From: JADJMO01 sp016794445
GTDB lineage: Bacteria; Myxococcota_A; Polyangia; Polyangiales; JADJMO01
NCBI GenBank assembly: GCA_016794445.1
Contig: JAEUKC010000161.1
Coordinates: 1 to 61,091, forward strand
DNA: 61,091 bases
Reading direction: 5' to 3'
Shown: piece by piece, positions 1 through 9,900 of the stretch
Numbering within the stretch: position 1 is the first letter of the stretch
Layout: each line of letters begins with the position of its first letter
Made by a program: the position numbers and the translations under genes
The notes under the pieces: model-generated
Database searches by the model: none
What the model was told of the DNA's origin: nothing
Seen by the model: the letters and a program-made list of their open reading frames with translations, nothing else

Positions 1-492
1 CGTGCCGGGCGCGAACAGCCACTGCGGGAGCACGCGCTCGACGGCGGTGCGGAAGTCGCGCCGGTAGAGCGCGAGCATCTCGTCCACCTGCGCCGCGGGG
101 ATCTGCTGCTCCACGTTCTTGAGCGTGTCGACGAGCACCACCGCCGCCACGCGGCGCAGACCGCGCGCCGCGGCCACGGCGTAGGCGCCCGACATGGAGT
201 GACCCACCACCACGACGCGCTCCGCCTCGAGCGCGGCGACGACGGCCGCGGTGTCGCCCGCGTACGCCTCGGCCGAGTGCCGGGCGCGGTCGCGGCTCGA
301 GGCGCCGTGGCCCCCGAGGTCGAGCGCCACCACGGTGTGACTCGCCGCGAAGGCGTCGCGCTGCGCGTCCCACCAGCGGCACGAGCCGAGCCAGCCGTGC
401 ACGAACACCAGCGCCGTGGGCGCGGTACCCGTGCGCTCGTAGGCGATGCGCGCGCCGTCCGCCGACGACACGTGGGCGGCGACGGGCTTCAT
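1..492 (-). CDS. Alpha/beta hydrolase, C-terminus cut off by window edge
   Basis: Reading from ATG at 492 down to base 1 gives 164 uninterrupted codons; the stop lies outside the window. The product has the alpha/beta-hydrolase fold landmarks in order: an oxyanion-hole segment VHGWLGS near residues 31-37, DLGGHGAS near 58-65, and a nucleophile elbow GHSMSG with Ser99. The catalytic Asp and His would lie in the missing part. The family covers esterases, lipases, haloperoxidases and C-C hydrolases; no substrate can be read from this fragment. There is no signal peptide, so it is probably cytoplasmic. It is divergent from the acyl-CoA dehydrogenase gene that begins about 150 bases away, and the two may share a promoter region. 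Confidence 0.85.
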   Translation of the reverse strand, partial: MKPVAAHVSSADGARIAYERTGTAPTALVFVHGWLGSCRWWDAQRDAFAASHTVVALDLGGHGASSRDRARHSAEAYAGDTAAVVAALEAERVVVVGHSMSGAYAVAAARGLRRVAAVVLVDTLKNVEQQIPAAQVDEMLALYRRDFRTAVERVLPQWLFAPGT

Positions 493-640
493 GGCGTCCA
501 CGCTAGTGGCGCGGCCCGGCCCGTCAACGGAGGCGACGGATCGCCGGAATGGACGACATTCTGCGCACCGACCGCGAGGCGGACCCTGGGGCCCGAGCGG
601 CGGCTTTCCCCCACGCCCGCACTTGGCTAGAGAGCGCCCC

Positions 641-1786
<1,146 letters not shown>

Positions 1787-1787
1787 G

Positions 1788-2527
1788 ATGAGAAAGGCCG
1801 TTCGTCTCGCCTCGCTCGCTCTCTCGGTGGGCGCTGTCTCGCTCATCGCCTGCGGCAAGGACGGTCCTCCCCCCGAGGACCCGAGCAAGGTCGAGAAGAA
1901 GCCCGAGAAGCACGCCGACGGGCCCAAGGTCCCCGCCATGGAGTACGACCTCGGCCCGATCGACATCGCCACCTGGAAGCAGAAGGTCGCCTCGCTCAAG
2001 GGCAAGTGGAACGACTGCTACCTCGCCGCCGCGGGCAAGAACCCGACCCTCGAGGGCAAGCTCACCTTCACCGTGCGCACCCGCAAGGACGGCACGGTGA
2101 AGTGGGCCTTCGTCAAGGAGAGCTCGCTCGGCGACCGCACCGTCGAGCGCTGCATCCTCGACTCGCTCCGCGAGCAGAACTACGGCCCGCCGATGGACGC
2201 CCGCGAGGGCGAGGCCAGCCACACCTACGGCTGGGAGCTCGACGGCGACGACCACCGCCCCGCCGATCCGGCCGCCACCACCGCGGTGTCGCCCGCGATC
2301 AACGGCGTCAAATCCAAGATCGCCGCGTGCCGCGCCAAGGCCTCCTCCAAGGGCGCGCTGCTCGCGACGTTCTACATCGCCAAGGGCGGCAAGCCGCTGA
2401 GCGTCGGCCTGTCGGTCTCCGACGCCGAGGGCGAGGCCGCCACCGACTGCATCGTCGAGGTGCTGATGGCGCAGAAGTACGTGAACAAGAGCAGCTGGAC
2501 CACCAAGGTCACCACGGAGCTTCCCTG

Positions 2528-2528
<1 letters not shown>
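1788..2528 (+). CDS. Lipoprotein with AgmX/PglI-like C-terminal domain
   Basis: 246 residues. A hydrophobic signal ends in a lipobox LIAC, followed by a charged Pro/Lys linker. Residues about 65-145 (WNDCYLAAAGKNP, then LTFTVRTRKDGTVKWAF and CILDSLREQNYGPP) resemble the AgmX/PglI C-terminal domain common in myxobacterial gliding and envelope proteins. A second, weaker copy lies near the C-terminus (IAACRAKA, then ATFYIAKGGKPLSVGLSV and CIVEVLMAQKY), each with a conserved Cys pair. Probably an envelope lipoprotein. It lies between two acyl-CoA dehydrogenase genes: ATG comes 1 base after the first gene's stop, and its own TGA overlaps the next ATG by one base. Its function there is unknown. Confidence 0.8.
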
Positions 2529-3664
<1,136 letters not shown>

Positions 3665-3769
3665 CCGTTCGGCTCGGAGAAGCGCCGATTCATCGCTCCC
3701 GACCCCGAGGTCGCCAAAGACGCCCAACAAATTGCCTAGCCTGGTACGGTCCGGCCAGGAGGCGCGGAC

Positions 3770-4204
3770 ATGCAACAGGGATGGGGACAGCCGGGGCAGC
3801 AGCCCGGGTACGGGGCCACGGGCGGCTACGAGTTCAACCAGACGGAGGACGCCGTCATCGGGCGCCTCGGGGGTCGGGCCCGAGTGTACGGGGTGATGTC
3901 GATCGTGATCGGCCTGCTGATGATGGCGGCCGGGGTGGTCGTGATCGTCGTCCTGCCCGGTCCCCTCGGTCTCCCTGTCGGGGCTGCCGTCGCCGTCGCT
4001 GCGCTGCAGCCCATCGTCTCGGGCGGCTTCTACGCCGCGGCCGGGAGCGCCTTCAAGCAGGTGGTCGACACCCAGGGGAACGACATCCCCCACGTGCTCG
4101 GCGCCGTCACCAAGCTCACCCACGCGGTCCGCGTCGAGGCCATCGTCGCCATCCTCGCCACCATCGCCGGCCTCGTCATCGGCTTCACGCTGGGGAGCAA
4201 CTGA
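3770..4204 (+). CDS. Small membrane protein with Gln/Gly-rich N-terminus
   Basis: 144 residues. A low-complexity Gln/Gly/Pro leader (residues 1-17) is followed by GGYEFNQTED, then two or three hydrophobic segments at roughly 37-58, 60-80 and 120-142. No enzyme motif. The next gene is a clear paralogue, sharing the Gln/Pro-rich leader, the GGYEF motif, a TQG-x-D-x2-H segment between membrane helices and a C-terminal helix. The pair probably inserts in the inner membrane with the leader in the cytoplasm. Function unknown. ATG 3770 is the first start in a frame closed upstream; the 105 bases before it probably hold the promoter. Confidence 0.75.
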   Translation: MQQGWGQPGQQPGYGATGGYEFNQTEDAVIGRLGGRARVYGVMSIVIGLLMMAAGVVVIVVLPGPLGLPVGAAVAVAALQPIVSGGFYAAAGSAFKQVVDTQGNDIPHVLGAVTKLTHAVRVEAIVAILATIAGLVIGFTLGSN

Positions 4205-4206
4205 TC

Positions 4207-4638
4207 ATGCAGCCCTATCAGCCGCCGCAGTATCCGCAGGGCCAGCAGCCCCAGCAGCCGCAGTACCCTCAGGGCCCGTATCCGCCCGCGCCCCCGCCGC
4301 AGGGTGGCTACGAGTTCAGCGAGGGCGAGAACACCACGCTGAACGCCGCGGCGACGTGGACGCTGATTCTCGGCTGCATCCTCATCCTCGAGGGCCTGAG
4401 CCGGCTGGTCGGGAAGAACTCGTCCATCCTCTCGATGATCGTCAACGTCGCCATGGGCATCCTGCTCATCACCGCGTCGCAGTCCCTGAAGAAGGTCACG
4501 ACCTCGCAGGGGCAAGATGTGCAGCACCTGATGAAGGCGTTCGAGAGCTTCGATCAGATGCTGCTGATCCGTGTCATCCTGCTCGGGCTTGCGCTCGTGG
4601 CCGTGGGTATCGCGGTGGCGGTGCTCCTCGCGATGTAG
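4207..4638 (+). CDS. Small membrane protein with Pro/Gln-rich N-terminus, paralogue of upstream gene
   Basis: 143 residues. The leader is built of short PQYPQG-type repeats (residues 1-32), then GGYEFSEGEN and hydrophobic helices near 48-65, 72-92 and 118-142. The two neighbours share GGYEF and (T/S)QG-x-D-x2-H at equivalent places, so they probably arose by tandem duplication. The start lies only two bases after the previous stop, so the genes are co-transcribed and probably coupled. No catalytic motif. Gln/Pro-rich cytoplasmic leaders on small membrane proteins are often protein-interaction surfaces, but that is only a guess here. Confidence 0.78.
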   Translation: MQPYQPPQYPQGQQPQQPQYPQGPYPPAPPPQGGYEFSEGENTTLNAAATWTLILGCILILEGLSRLVGKNSSILSMIVNVAMGILLITASQSLKKVTTSQGQDVQHLMKAFESFDQMLLIRVILLGLALVAVGIAVAVLLAM

Positions 4639-4659
4639 CGCGAAGCCAGGTCGACGCCG

Positions 4660-4950
4660 TCAGTCGCCGTCGAGCTGGCCGAACTCCCACTGCTCGCCGG
4701 GGTCGGCGAGATCCATCGTCTCCCGGCGCACGTCCTCGATCACGCGATCGAGGCCGTAGCCGAAGGCCACGCGGACCCCGACGTACATGCGGTCGGGCAT
4801 GGACCACACCTTGGCCGACACGACGCCGGCGACGCCGAACACCCGGCGCAGCGTCTCCTGCACGCGTGGGTCGAGGTCCGAGGCCGCGCCCTCCGGGGGT
4901 ATGCCGCGGTCGGTCGGGTCGTCGCCCGGATCGTCCTCGTCGTCCGTCAC
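4660..4950 (-). CDS. Small conserved-looking protein, function unknown
   Basis: 96 residues from GTG 4950. The N-terminus is acidic (Asp/Glu/Pro) and a compact region follows, LDPRVQETLRRVFGV and later VAFGYGLDRVIEDVRRE, ending in an acidic tail. No signal peptide, membrane helix or recognised family. The frame is open upstream as far as 5421, but that part lies antisense to the methyltransferase and is not protein-like, so the GTG just before the acidic segment is chosen. The start codons of this gene and the divergent methyltransferase are only about 21 bases apart, so their promoters must overlap or one message is nearly leaderless. Confidence 0.5.
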   Translation of the reverse strand: MTDDEDDPGDDPTDRGIPPEGAASDLDPRVQETLRRVFGVAGVVSAKVWSMPDRMYVGVRVAFGYGLDRVIEDVRRETMDLADPGEQWEFGQLDGD

Positions 4951-4971
4951 GCGTCGTGTTCTACCACGGGC

Positions 4972-5805
4972 ATGTCCGAGCGAGACGCGGCCATCGCCCC
5001 GACCGCCCACTACACCGCGCACGTGTGGAAGCGCCTCGGCCTCCCCTACGCGACCATGTTCGCCACCGCCGAGGGCGCCCGGCTCTTCTGGACGCTGCGG
5101 CTTGCCGGCGAGTGGCTCACGCTGCTCACGCCGAAGGTGCCGACCATGGTCGAGTACCTCGCGCAGCGACACCTCTTGATCGAGGCCGCGCTCGACGATC
5201 TCTCGCCCGATCGGATCGTCGAGCTCGGCGCCGGCCTCTCGCGTCGAGGGGTCACCTGGGCCGTCGACAAGAAGATCCGCTACCTCGAGGTCGATCTCCC
5301 GCACATGGTCCGCGCCAAGCAAGCGGCGATCGACACGCACCTGCCGCCGCGTCTGCGCGCCGACGTGCGGGCGCGCCTCGAGCTCGCGTCGTGCGACGTG
5401 CTGTCCGAAGAGCTTCCGCACTGGCTCGCCGCGCGCCTCGCCGAGTCGAGGCGTCCCGTCGTCGTCGCCGAGGGGCTCGTCGGCTACTTCGCGCCGCAGG
5501 AGCGCGATCGGCTCGCCGCCGGCATCGCCGCCGCGCTGCGGGCGGTCGGCGGTGGCGCATTCGTCTGCGACCTGCGGTCGACGGAGGGCGGCAAGGCGAT
5601 CGCGCGGGCCCGACGAGGCCTCGAGCTCGGCATCAAGCTCATCACCCGCGGGCGCGGCAGCCGCGCCGACTTCCTGAGCGAGGACGACGTCCGCGCGTTC
5701 TTCCGCCGCGCGGGCTTCAGCTCGGCCGAGCCGGTGGACCGTAGGCGCGTGGGTCGCGTGGCCAAGACCCCCTCACCCGCGCGCATCTGGGTCGCCCGCG
5801 CATGA
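4972..5805 (+). CDS. SAM-dependent methyltransferase, leucine carboxyl methyltransferase (LCMT) superfamily-like
   Basis: 277 residues. The SAM-binding motif I appears as RIVELGAGLSRRG (about residues 81-93), followed by YLEVDLPHMVRAKQAA (motif II with an acidic ribose-binding residue) and VVAEGLVGYF (about 163-172). This resembles the LCMT/polyketide O-methyltransferase group (PF04072-like). Such enzymes methylate carboxyl or hydroxyl groups; the substrate is unknown. No signal peptide. Its TGA overlaps the ATG of the NAD(P)-binding gene by four bases, so the two are translated together. Starts at an ATG close to the divergent small gene. Confidence 0.8.
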   Translation: MSERDAAIAPTAHYTAHVWKRLGLPYATMFATAEGARLFWTLRLAGEWLTLLTPKVPTMVEYLAQRHLLIEAALDDLSPDRIVELGAGLSRRGVTWAVDKKIRYLEVDLPHMVRAKQAAIDTHLPPRLRADVRARLELASCDVLSEELPHWLAARLAESRRPVVVAEGLVGYFAPQERDRLAAGIAAALRAVGGGAFVCDLRSTEGGKAIARARRGLELGIKLITRGRGSRADFLSEDDVRAFFRRAGFSSAEPVDRRRVGRVAKTPSPARIWVARA

Positions 5806-6641
5806 AGCCCGTGTTCGTGACCGGCGCGAGCGGCAACGTCGGCCGCGCGGTGATCGACGCCCTGGGCGCCCACGCGATCCCCGTCCGAGCGGGCGATCGC
5901 TCCCCCCGTGTTCGCGAAGGCGTCGAGTCGGTTCGCTTCGACTTCGGCGACCCGTCGACGTTCGCCGCCGCCCGCGGCTGCGGCGCGGCCTTCGTCCTGC
6001 GACCGCCGGCCATCTCGAAGGTGAAGCCCACCCTGGTGGCCTTCATCGACGAGGCGCGCGCGCTCGGGGTCGATCAGATGGTCTTCCTGTCGGTCGCCGG
6101 CGCCGGAGAGAACTCGCTCGTCCCCCACCACGCCGTCGAGACGCACCTGCAGGCGAAGGGCGGGGCGTTCACCCTCCTGCGGCCGGGCTTCTTCGCGCAG
6201 AACTTCGGCGACGCGTACCGCCTCGACATCGTCGAGCAGAGCCGGGTCTACGTACCCGCGGGCCGCGGCCACGTCACGTTCGTCGACGTCCGCGATCTGG
6301 CCGAGGTGGCCGCGCGCGTGTTCGCCGAGCCAGCGCCGCATCGAGGGCAGGCCTACACGCTCACCGGGCCCACCCCGGTCGACTTCTTCGAGGCCACCGC
6401 CCAGCTCAGCGCCGTGGTCGGCCGGACGATCCGCTACGAACCCGCGTCGGTGGTGGGCTACGCGCGGCACCTGCGCGCGCGAGGCATGCCCCTCGCGCAG
6501 ATCGCGGTGCAGACCGTCCTGCACACGGGTCTCCGCTTCGGCCAGGCCGAGCGCGTCGACCCCACGCTCGAGCGGCTCCTCGGCCGTGGACCCCGCAGCC
6601 TCCGCGCGTACTTCGAGGACCACGCTGCGTCGTTCCGATGA
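5802..6641 (+). CDS. NmrA/atypical short-chain dehydrogenase-like NAD(P)-binding protein
   Basis: 279 residues. It starts directly with the Rossmann beta-strand VFVTGASGNVGRAV (G-x2-G-x2-G), as in the NmrA/atypical SDR family of quinone reductases and redox-sensing regulators. Further landmarks are VFLSVAGAGEN near residues 92-102, LLRPGFFAQNF near 124-134 and YTLTGP near 185-190. The classical Tyr-x3-Lys is absent, which fits the NmrA group. It may act as an NAD(P)-dependent reductase or a redox sensor. Four-base overlap with the upstream methyltransferase suggests a shared pathway, which I cannot name. Confidence 0.83.
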   Translation: MKPVFVTGASGNVGRAVIDALGAHAIPVRAGDRSPRVREGVESVRFDFGDPSTFAAARGCGAAFVLRPPAISKVKPTLVAFIDEARALGVDQMVFLSVAGAGENSLVPHHAVETHLQAKGGAFTLLRPGFFAQNFGDAYRLDIVEQSRVYVPAGRGHVTFVDVRDLAEVAARVFAEPAPHRGQAYTLTGPTPVDFFEATAQLSAVVGRTIRYEPASVVGYARHLRARGMPLAQIAVQTVLHTGLRFGQAERVDPTLERLLGRGPRSLRAYFEDHAASFR

Positions 6642-6749
6642 CGCGATCGACGCGCATCTGCACCGCCTGCGGGGAGACCGAGGCGCTCGTCGGGTGCGTC
6701 ACGATGCGCGCTTGGAGCCACAGGGTGCGCCGTGGCATCCTTCCCCCCG

Positions 6750-7598
6750 ATGCACGGCGCAACCGGTCTCGGGTGGGTTCTCGCAGCCCTCTTCATCACC
6801 GGTTGCGAAGGGGTCGCCGGCGTCAAGGACGTCCGCTACGAGCCGGCCGACGCCACCAGCGAGACCAGCGAGACGAGCCCCGAGACCGGCCCCGCAGAGA
6901 CGGGGCCTTCGGAGGCGGGTGACGCGGAGACCGGCCCCGGAGACACGGGCGACGCAGACGTCGGTCCCCTCGGCACGTGCCCGACCGGCGTGAGCGGCAG
7001 CGCCCTCGTCGCCGTGCCCGACGGCAAGGGTGGCACGTTCTGCATCGAGGCGACCGAGGTGACCGGGAAGCAATACCGGCAGTTCGTGGAGAGCGCGACC
7101 AAGCCGAGCCCACCGCCCCGCTGCACCGGCTTCGTCGTCGCCGCCAAGACCTACGCGGCCGACACGATGCCGCAGAACAACGTCCTGTACTGCGAGGCCG
7201 CGATCTATTGCCTCTGGGCGGGCAAGCGGCTGTGCAAGCAGGGCGAGTGGACCCGCACCTGCGGGCAAGGCGATCTCGCGACGACCTACCCCTATGGCAA
7301 CACCCACGTCGCGGGCGCGTGCGTCGACAACGCCGCCGCAGCCGGGCCGGTCGGCACCACGGACTGCCACGGCACGAGCGCGCCCTACGACCAGGTCTTC
7401 GACCTGAGCGGCAACATCGACGAGTGGGTCGATCAGTGCGACGACTCGACGACCCCACCCCGCTGCAACCTGATGGGCGGCTACTTCGCCGACACGCACA
7501 CGGCCGCCGACAACTACCTGACCTGCACCAGACCCTTCGCGAAGGGCATCACGGAGGTCGACGAGATCGGCATCCGTTGCTGCGCGGACGCCCTATGA
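6750..7598 (+). CDS. SUMF1/formylglycine-generating-enzyme-like lipoprotein
   Basis: 282 residues from ATG 6750. A short signal ends in a lipobox ITGC (Cys19). A Thr/Glu/Ser/Gly/Pro-rich linker (about 30-75) is followed by a SUMF1-type domain: FCIEATEVTGKQYRQFV, AIYCLWAGKRLC, then DLSGNIDEWV and a C-terminal GIRCC. Bacterial SUMF1-like domains often lack sulfatase-activating chemistry and act as ligand- or peptide-binding C-lectin-like folds; true activity is not shown here. The exported lipoprotein overlaps by four bases with a Hanks-type kinase gene, so it may be the extracytoplasmic sensor of that kinase. A 6-codon-longer ATG start (6732) exists, but the shorter start gives a more typical signal. 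Confidence 0.82.
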   Translation: MHGATGLGWVLAALFITGCEGVAGVKDVRYEPADATSETSETSPETGPAETGPSEAGDAETGPGDTGDADVGPLGTCPTGVSGSALVAVPDGKGGTFCIEATEVTGKQYRQFVESATKPSPPPRCTGFVVAAKTYAADTMPQNNVLYCEAAIYCLWAGKRLCKQGEWTRTCGQGDLATTYPYGNTHVAGACVDNAAAAGPVGTTDCHGTSAPYDQVFDLSGNIDEWVDQCDDSTTPPRCNLMGGYFADTHTAADNYLTCTRPFAKGITEVDEIGIRCCADAL

Positions 7599-8905
7599 CC
7601 GAGGTCACCCTCCCGCCGCTCGGCACCCTCCTGGCCGACAAGTACCGCCTCGATCGCGAGATCGGCCGCGGCGGGATGGGCATCGTCTACGCCGCGCACC
7701 ACGAAACCCTGGGCCAGCAGGTGGCCGTCAAGCTGCTCGCCGTCCCCGGCCACGCGCCCCCCACCGTCGTCGACCGGTTCCTGCGCGAGGCGCGCGCGGT
7801 CGTGCGCCTGCGCTCCGAGCACGTGGTGCGGGTCTACGACGTGGGCTCGCTCCCCGACGGAATCCACTACCTCGTGATGGATCTCCTCGAGGGCGAGGAT
7901 CTGATGCACCGGGTCCAGACCAAGGGTGTGCTGCCGATCGAAGAGGCCGTCGATCTGCTCGTGCAGGCGTGCGCCGGGCTCTCCGAGGCCCACACCGCGG
8001 GGGTCGTGCACCGCGACGTGAAGCTCGGCAACCTGTTCGTCACGCGCCGCCGCGACGGCTCGCCCTGCCTCAAGGTGCTCGACTTCGGCATCTCCAAGGT
8101 GACCCAGGGCATCGACTCCGACCTCGACCTCACCGAGACCGCGGCGCTCCTCGGGTCGCCGATGTACATGGCGCCGGAACAGATCAAGAACGCCAAGACC
8201 GTCGATGCGCGCGCCGATCTCTGGGCGCTGGGCGTCGTCGCGCACCGCCTGCTCACCGGGCACCCGCCGTTCGCGGGCGACTCGCCGATGGCCATCTGCG
8301 CGGCGATCACCGCCGAGCCGCCGGCCGACGTGCGCGCGCGACGACCGGAGGTGCCCGCGGCGCTGGCCACCGTGATCGGCAGCTGCCTCGAGAAGGCTCC
8401 CGAGCGAAGGCCCGCGACGGCGGCGCTGCTGGCGCTCGCGCTCGCGCCGTTCGGCAGCGCAGAGACCCGCGCCCTCGCGAACCGCCTCGCGCGCGAGACC
8501 GACACCCCCCTGCCCGACCAGAGGGCCGAGCCTTCGTCCGTCGCGCGTCGGGTCGCGAGTCCTGCGCCGGAGGCGAAGCCCCGCGCGGGCCGGACGTGGC
8601 TGCTCGTCGGCCTCGCCGGCCTCGTGGTGGGGGGTGTCACCGCCATCGCCGTCACGGCGCGAACGCCCGAGCGCACCTCGGAGCGCGCGTTGGCGAGCGC
8701 ACCGACGAGCCCCGCGAGCAGCGTCGTCGCGACCAAGCCGATCGCCTCCGCCTCCAGTGTCGCGCCGAAGGTCGAGGACAGCGCCTCGGCGGTCGCCAGC
8801 AAGCCATCGGCGAGCGCCTCGTCACCGGTCGTCGCCGTGCCCAAGAAGCCAGCCCCCGCCCCGACCGGCCCCGGCTGGGGTAGCCTGATCGAGGAAGCCA
8901 AGTGA
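7595..8905 (+). CDS. Hanks-type Ser/Thr protein kinase with one membrane helix
   Basis: 436 residues. Kinase domain about 17-280: glycine loop IGRGGMG (23-29), ATP lysine Lys46 in VAVKLL, catalytic loop HRDVKLGN (Asp141), DFG 163-165 and APE 193-195, so it should be active. A juxtamembrane Pro/Ala/Arg-rich segment is followed by a membrane helix at about 334-354, then an Ala/Ser/Lys-rich extracytoplasmic tail with no recognised sensor domain. The missing sensor may be supplied by the adjacent SUMF1 lipoprotein, whose stop overlaps this ATG. The downstream TPR/PEGA gene overlaps the kinase stop (GTGA). Such kinases regulate development, cell envelope or motility in myxobacteria; the substrate is unknown. 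Confidence 0.93.
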   Translation: MTEVTLPPLGTLLADKYRLDREIGRGGMGIVYAAHHETLGQQVAVKLLAVPGHAPPTVVDRFLREARAVVRLRSEHVVRVYDVGSLPDGIHYLVMDLLEGEDLMHRVQTKGVLPIEEAVDLLVQACAGLSEAHTAGVVHRDVKLGNLFVTRRRDGSPCLKVLDFGISKVTQGIDSDLDLTETAALLGSPMYMAPEQIKNAKTVDARADLWALGVVAHRLLTGHPPFAGDSPMAICAAITAEPPADVRARRPEVPAALATVIGSCLEKAPERRPATAALLALALAPFGSAETRALANRLARETDTPLPDQRAEPSSVARRVASPAPEAKPRAGRTWLLVGLAGLVVGGVTAIAVTARTPERTSERALASAPTSPASSVVATKPIASASSVAPKVEDSASAVASKPSASASSPVVAVPKKPAPAPTGPGWGSLIEEAK

Positions 8906-9888
8906 GCCACCGAGCCCTGTCCCTGTTCGTCGCGCTCACGCTGGCGACGCCTTGGGTCCACGCCGACGCGGCGTTCGACAAGTCGCAGTCGGCCGCGCTG
9001 TTCAAGGAGGGCAAGAAGCTCCTCGACCAGGGCAAGTTCGACGAGGCCTGCCCCAAGCTCGCAGAGAGCCACAAGATCGACCCCGGGGGCGGAGTGGTGC
9101 TCGCGCTCGCCCTCTGCCTCGAGGGCCAGGGCAAGCTCGCGTCGGCGGTCGTCGCGTACCGCGAGGCGCAGTTCCTCGCCAAGCGCGACAAGCGCGCCGA
9201 TCGCCAGAAGGCGGCCGGCGACAAGCTCGCCGAGCTCGAGCCCAAGCTCTCGCACCTCACCGTGCGCGTCGACCCCGCCGCCCAGAAGCAGGGCGTGGTG
9301 GTGCGCGTGGACGGCAACGTGCTGCCCACCGCGTCCTACGGACTCTCGGTCGCCGTCGACGGTGGCAAACACGAGATCGAAGCCCGCGCGGAGGGTTTCG
9401 AGTCGAAGACCAGCACCGTCGACGTCGGCAACGCGAACGACAACAAGGAGCTGTCCGTCGCGCCGCTGACCCCCAAGGCGACCGACCCGACGAAGCCCCC
9501 GAGCCCCGACCCGACGCCGCCGAAGCCAGAGCCAGCACCGGCGCCGCGGGCCTCGATCGTTCCCACCATCGGCGTCGGCGTCGGTGTCGTGGGCGTCGTC
9601 GCCCTCCTCGCGGGTGGGTTCTTCGGCATCCGCACGATCCGGGGTGCGCACGACATCGAGGCGGCCTGTCCCGACGGCGTCTGCCGCGATCCGGCGGACG
9701 TCGACCGCAACGACACCGTCAAGCGCGACGCGCGCATCGCCGACGTGCTCCTGATCTCGGGCGCGGTCCTCGCGGTGGCCGGCGTCACCCTCTACGTCGT
9801 CGGTCGACCGGGTTCGTCGAAGGCCGTCGGCCTCAGCCCCGCCGTCGGCCCGCAGGGGCTCGGGTTCTCGCTGTCGGCGCGCTTCTGA
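8902..9888 (+). CDS. TPR and PEGA-like domain membrane protein
   Basis: 328 residues from a GTG that overlaps the kinase stop by four bases. A signal-like N-terminus ends near VHADA. TPR-like helices follow (about 25-110, with LFKEGKKLLDQGKFDEACPKLAES), then a PEGA-like beta module (about 112-170, with VVRVDGN and GKHEIEARAEGFE). After a Pro-rich linker come two hydrophobic helices near 218-240 and 278-298. This architecture regularly sits beside Hanks kinases in myxobacterial genomes and is thought to be an envelope partner or substrate. The kinase gene convergently faces the next operon; only 12 bases separate the two 3' ends. Confidence 0.8.
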   Translation: MSHRALSLFVALTLATPWVHADAAFDKSQSAALFKEGKKLLDQGKFDEACPKLAESHKIDPGGGVVLALALCLEGQGKLASAVVAYREAQFLAKRDKRADRQKAAGDKLAELEPKLSHLTVRVDPAAQKQGVVVRVDGNVLPTASYGLSVAVDGGKHEIEARAEGFESKTSTVDVGNANDNKELSVAPLTPKATDPTKPPSPDPTPPKPEPAPAPRASIVPTIGVGVGVVGVVALLAGGFFGIRTIRGAHDIEAACPDGVCRDPADVDRNDTVKRDARIADVLLISGAVLAVAGVTLYVVGRPGSSKAVGLSPAVGPQGLGFSLSARF

Positions 9889-9900
9889 TCCTGGGCGCCT

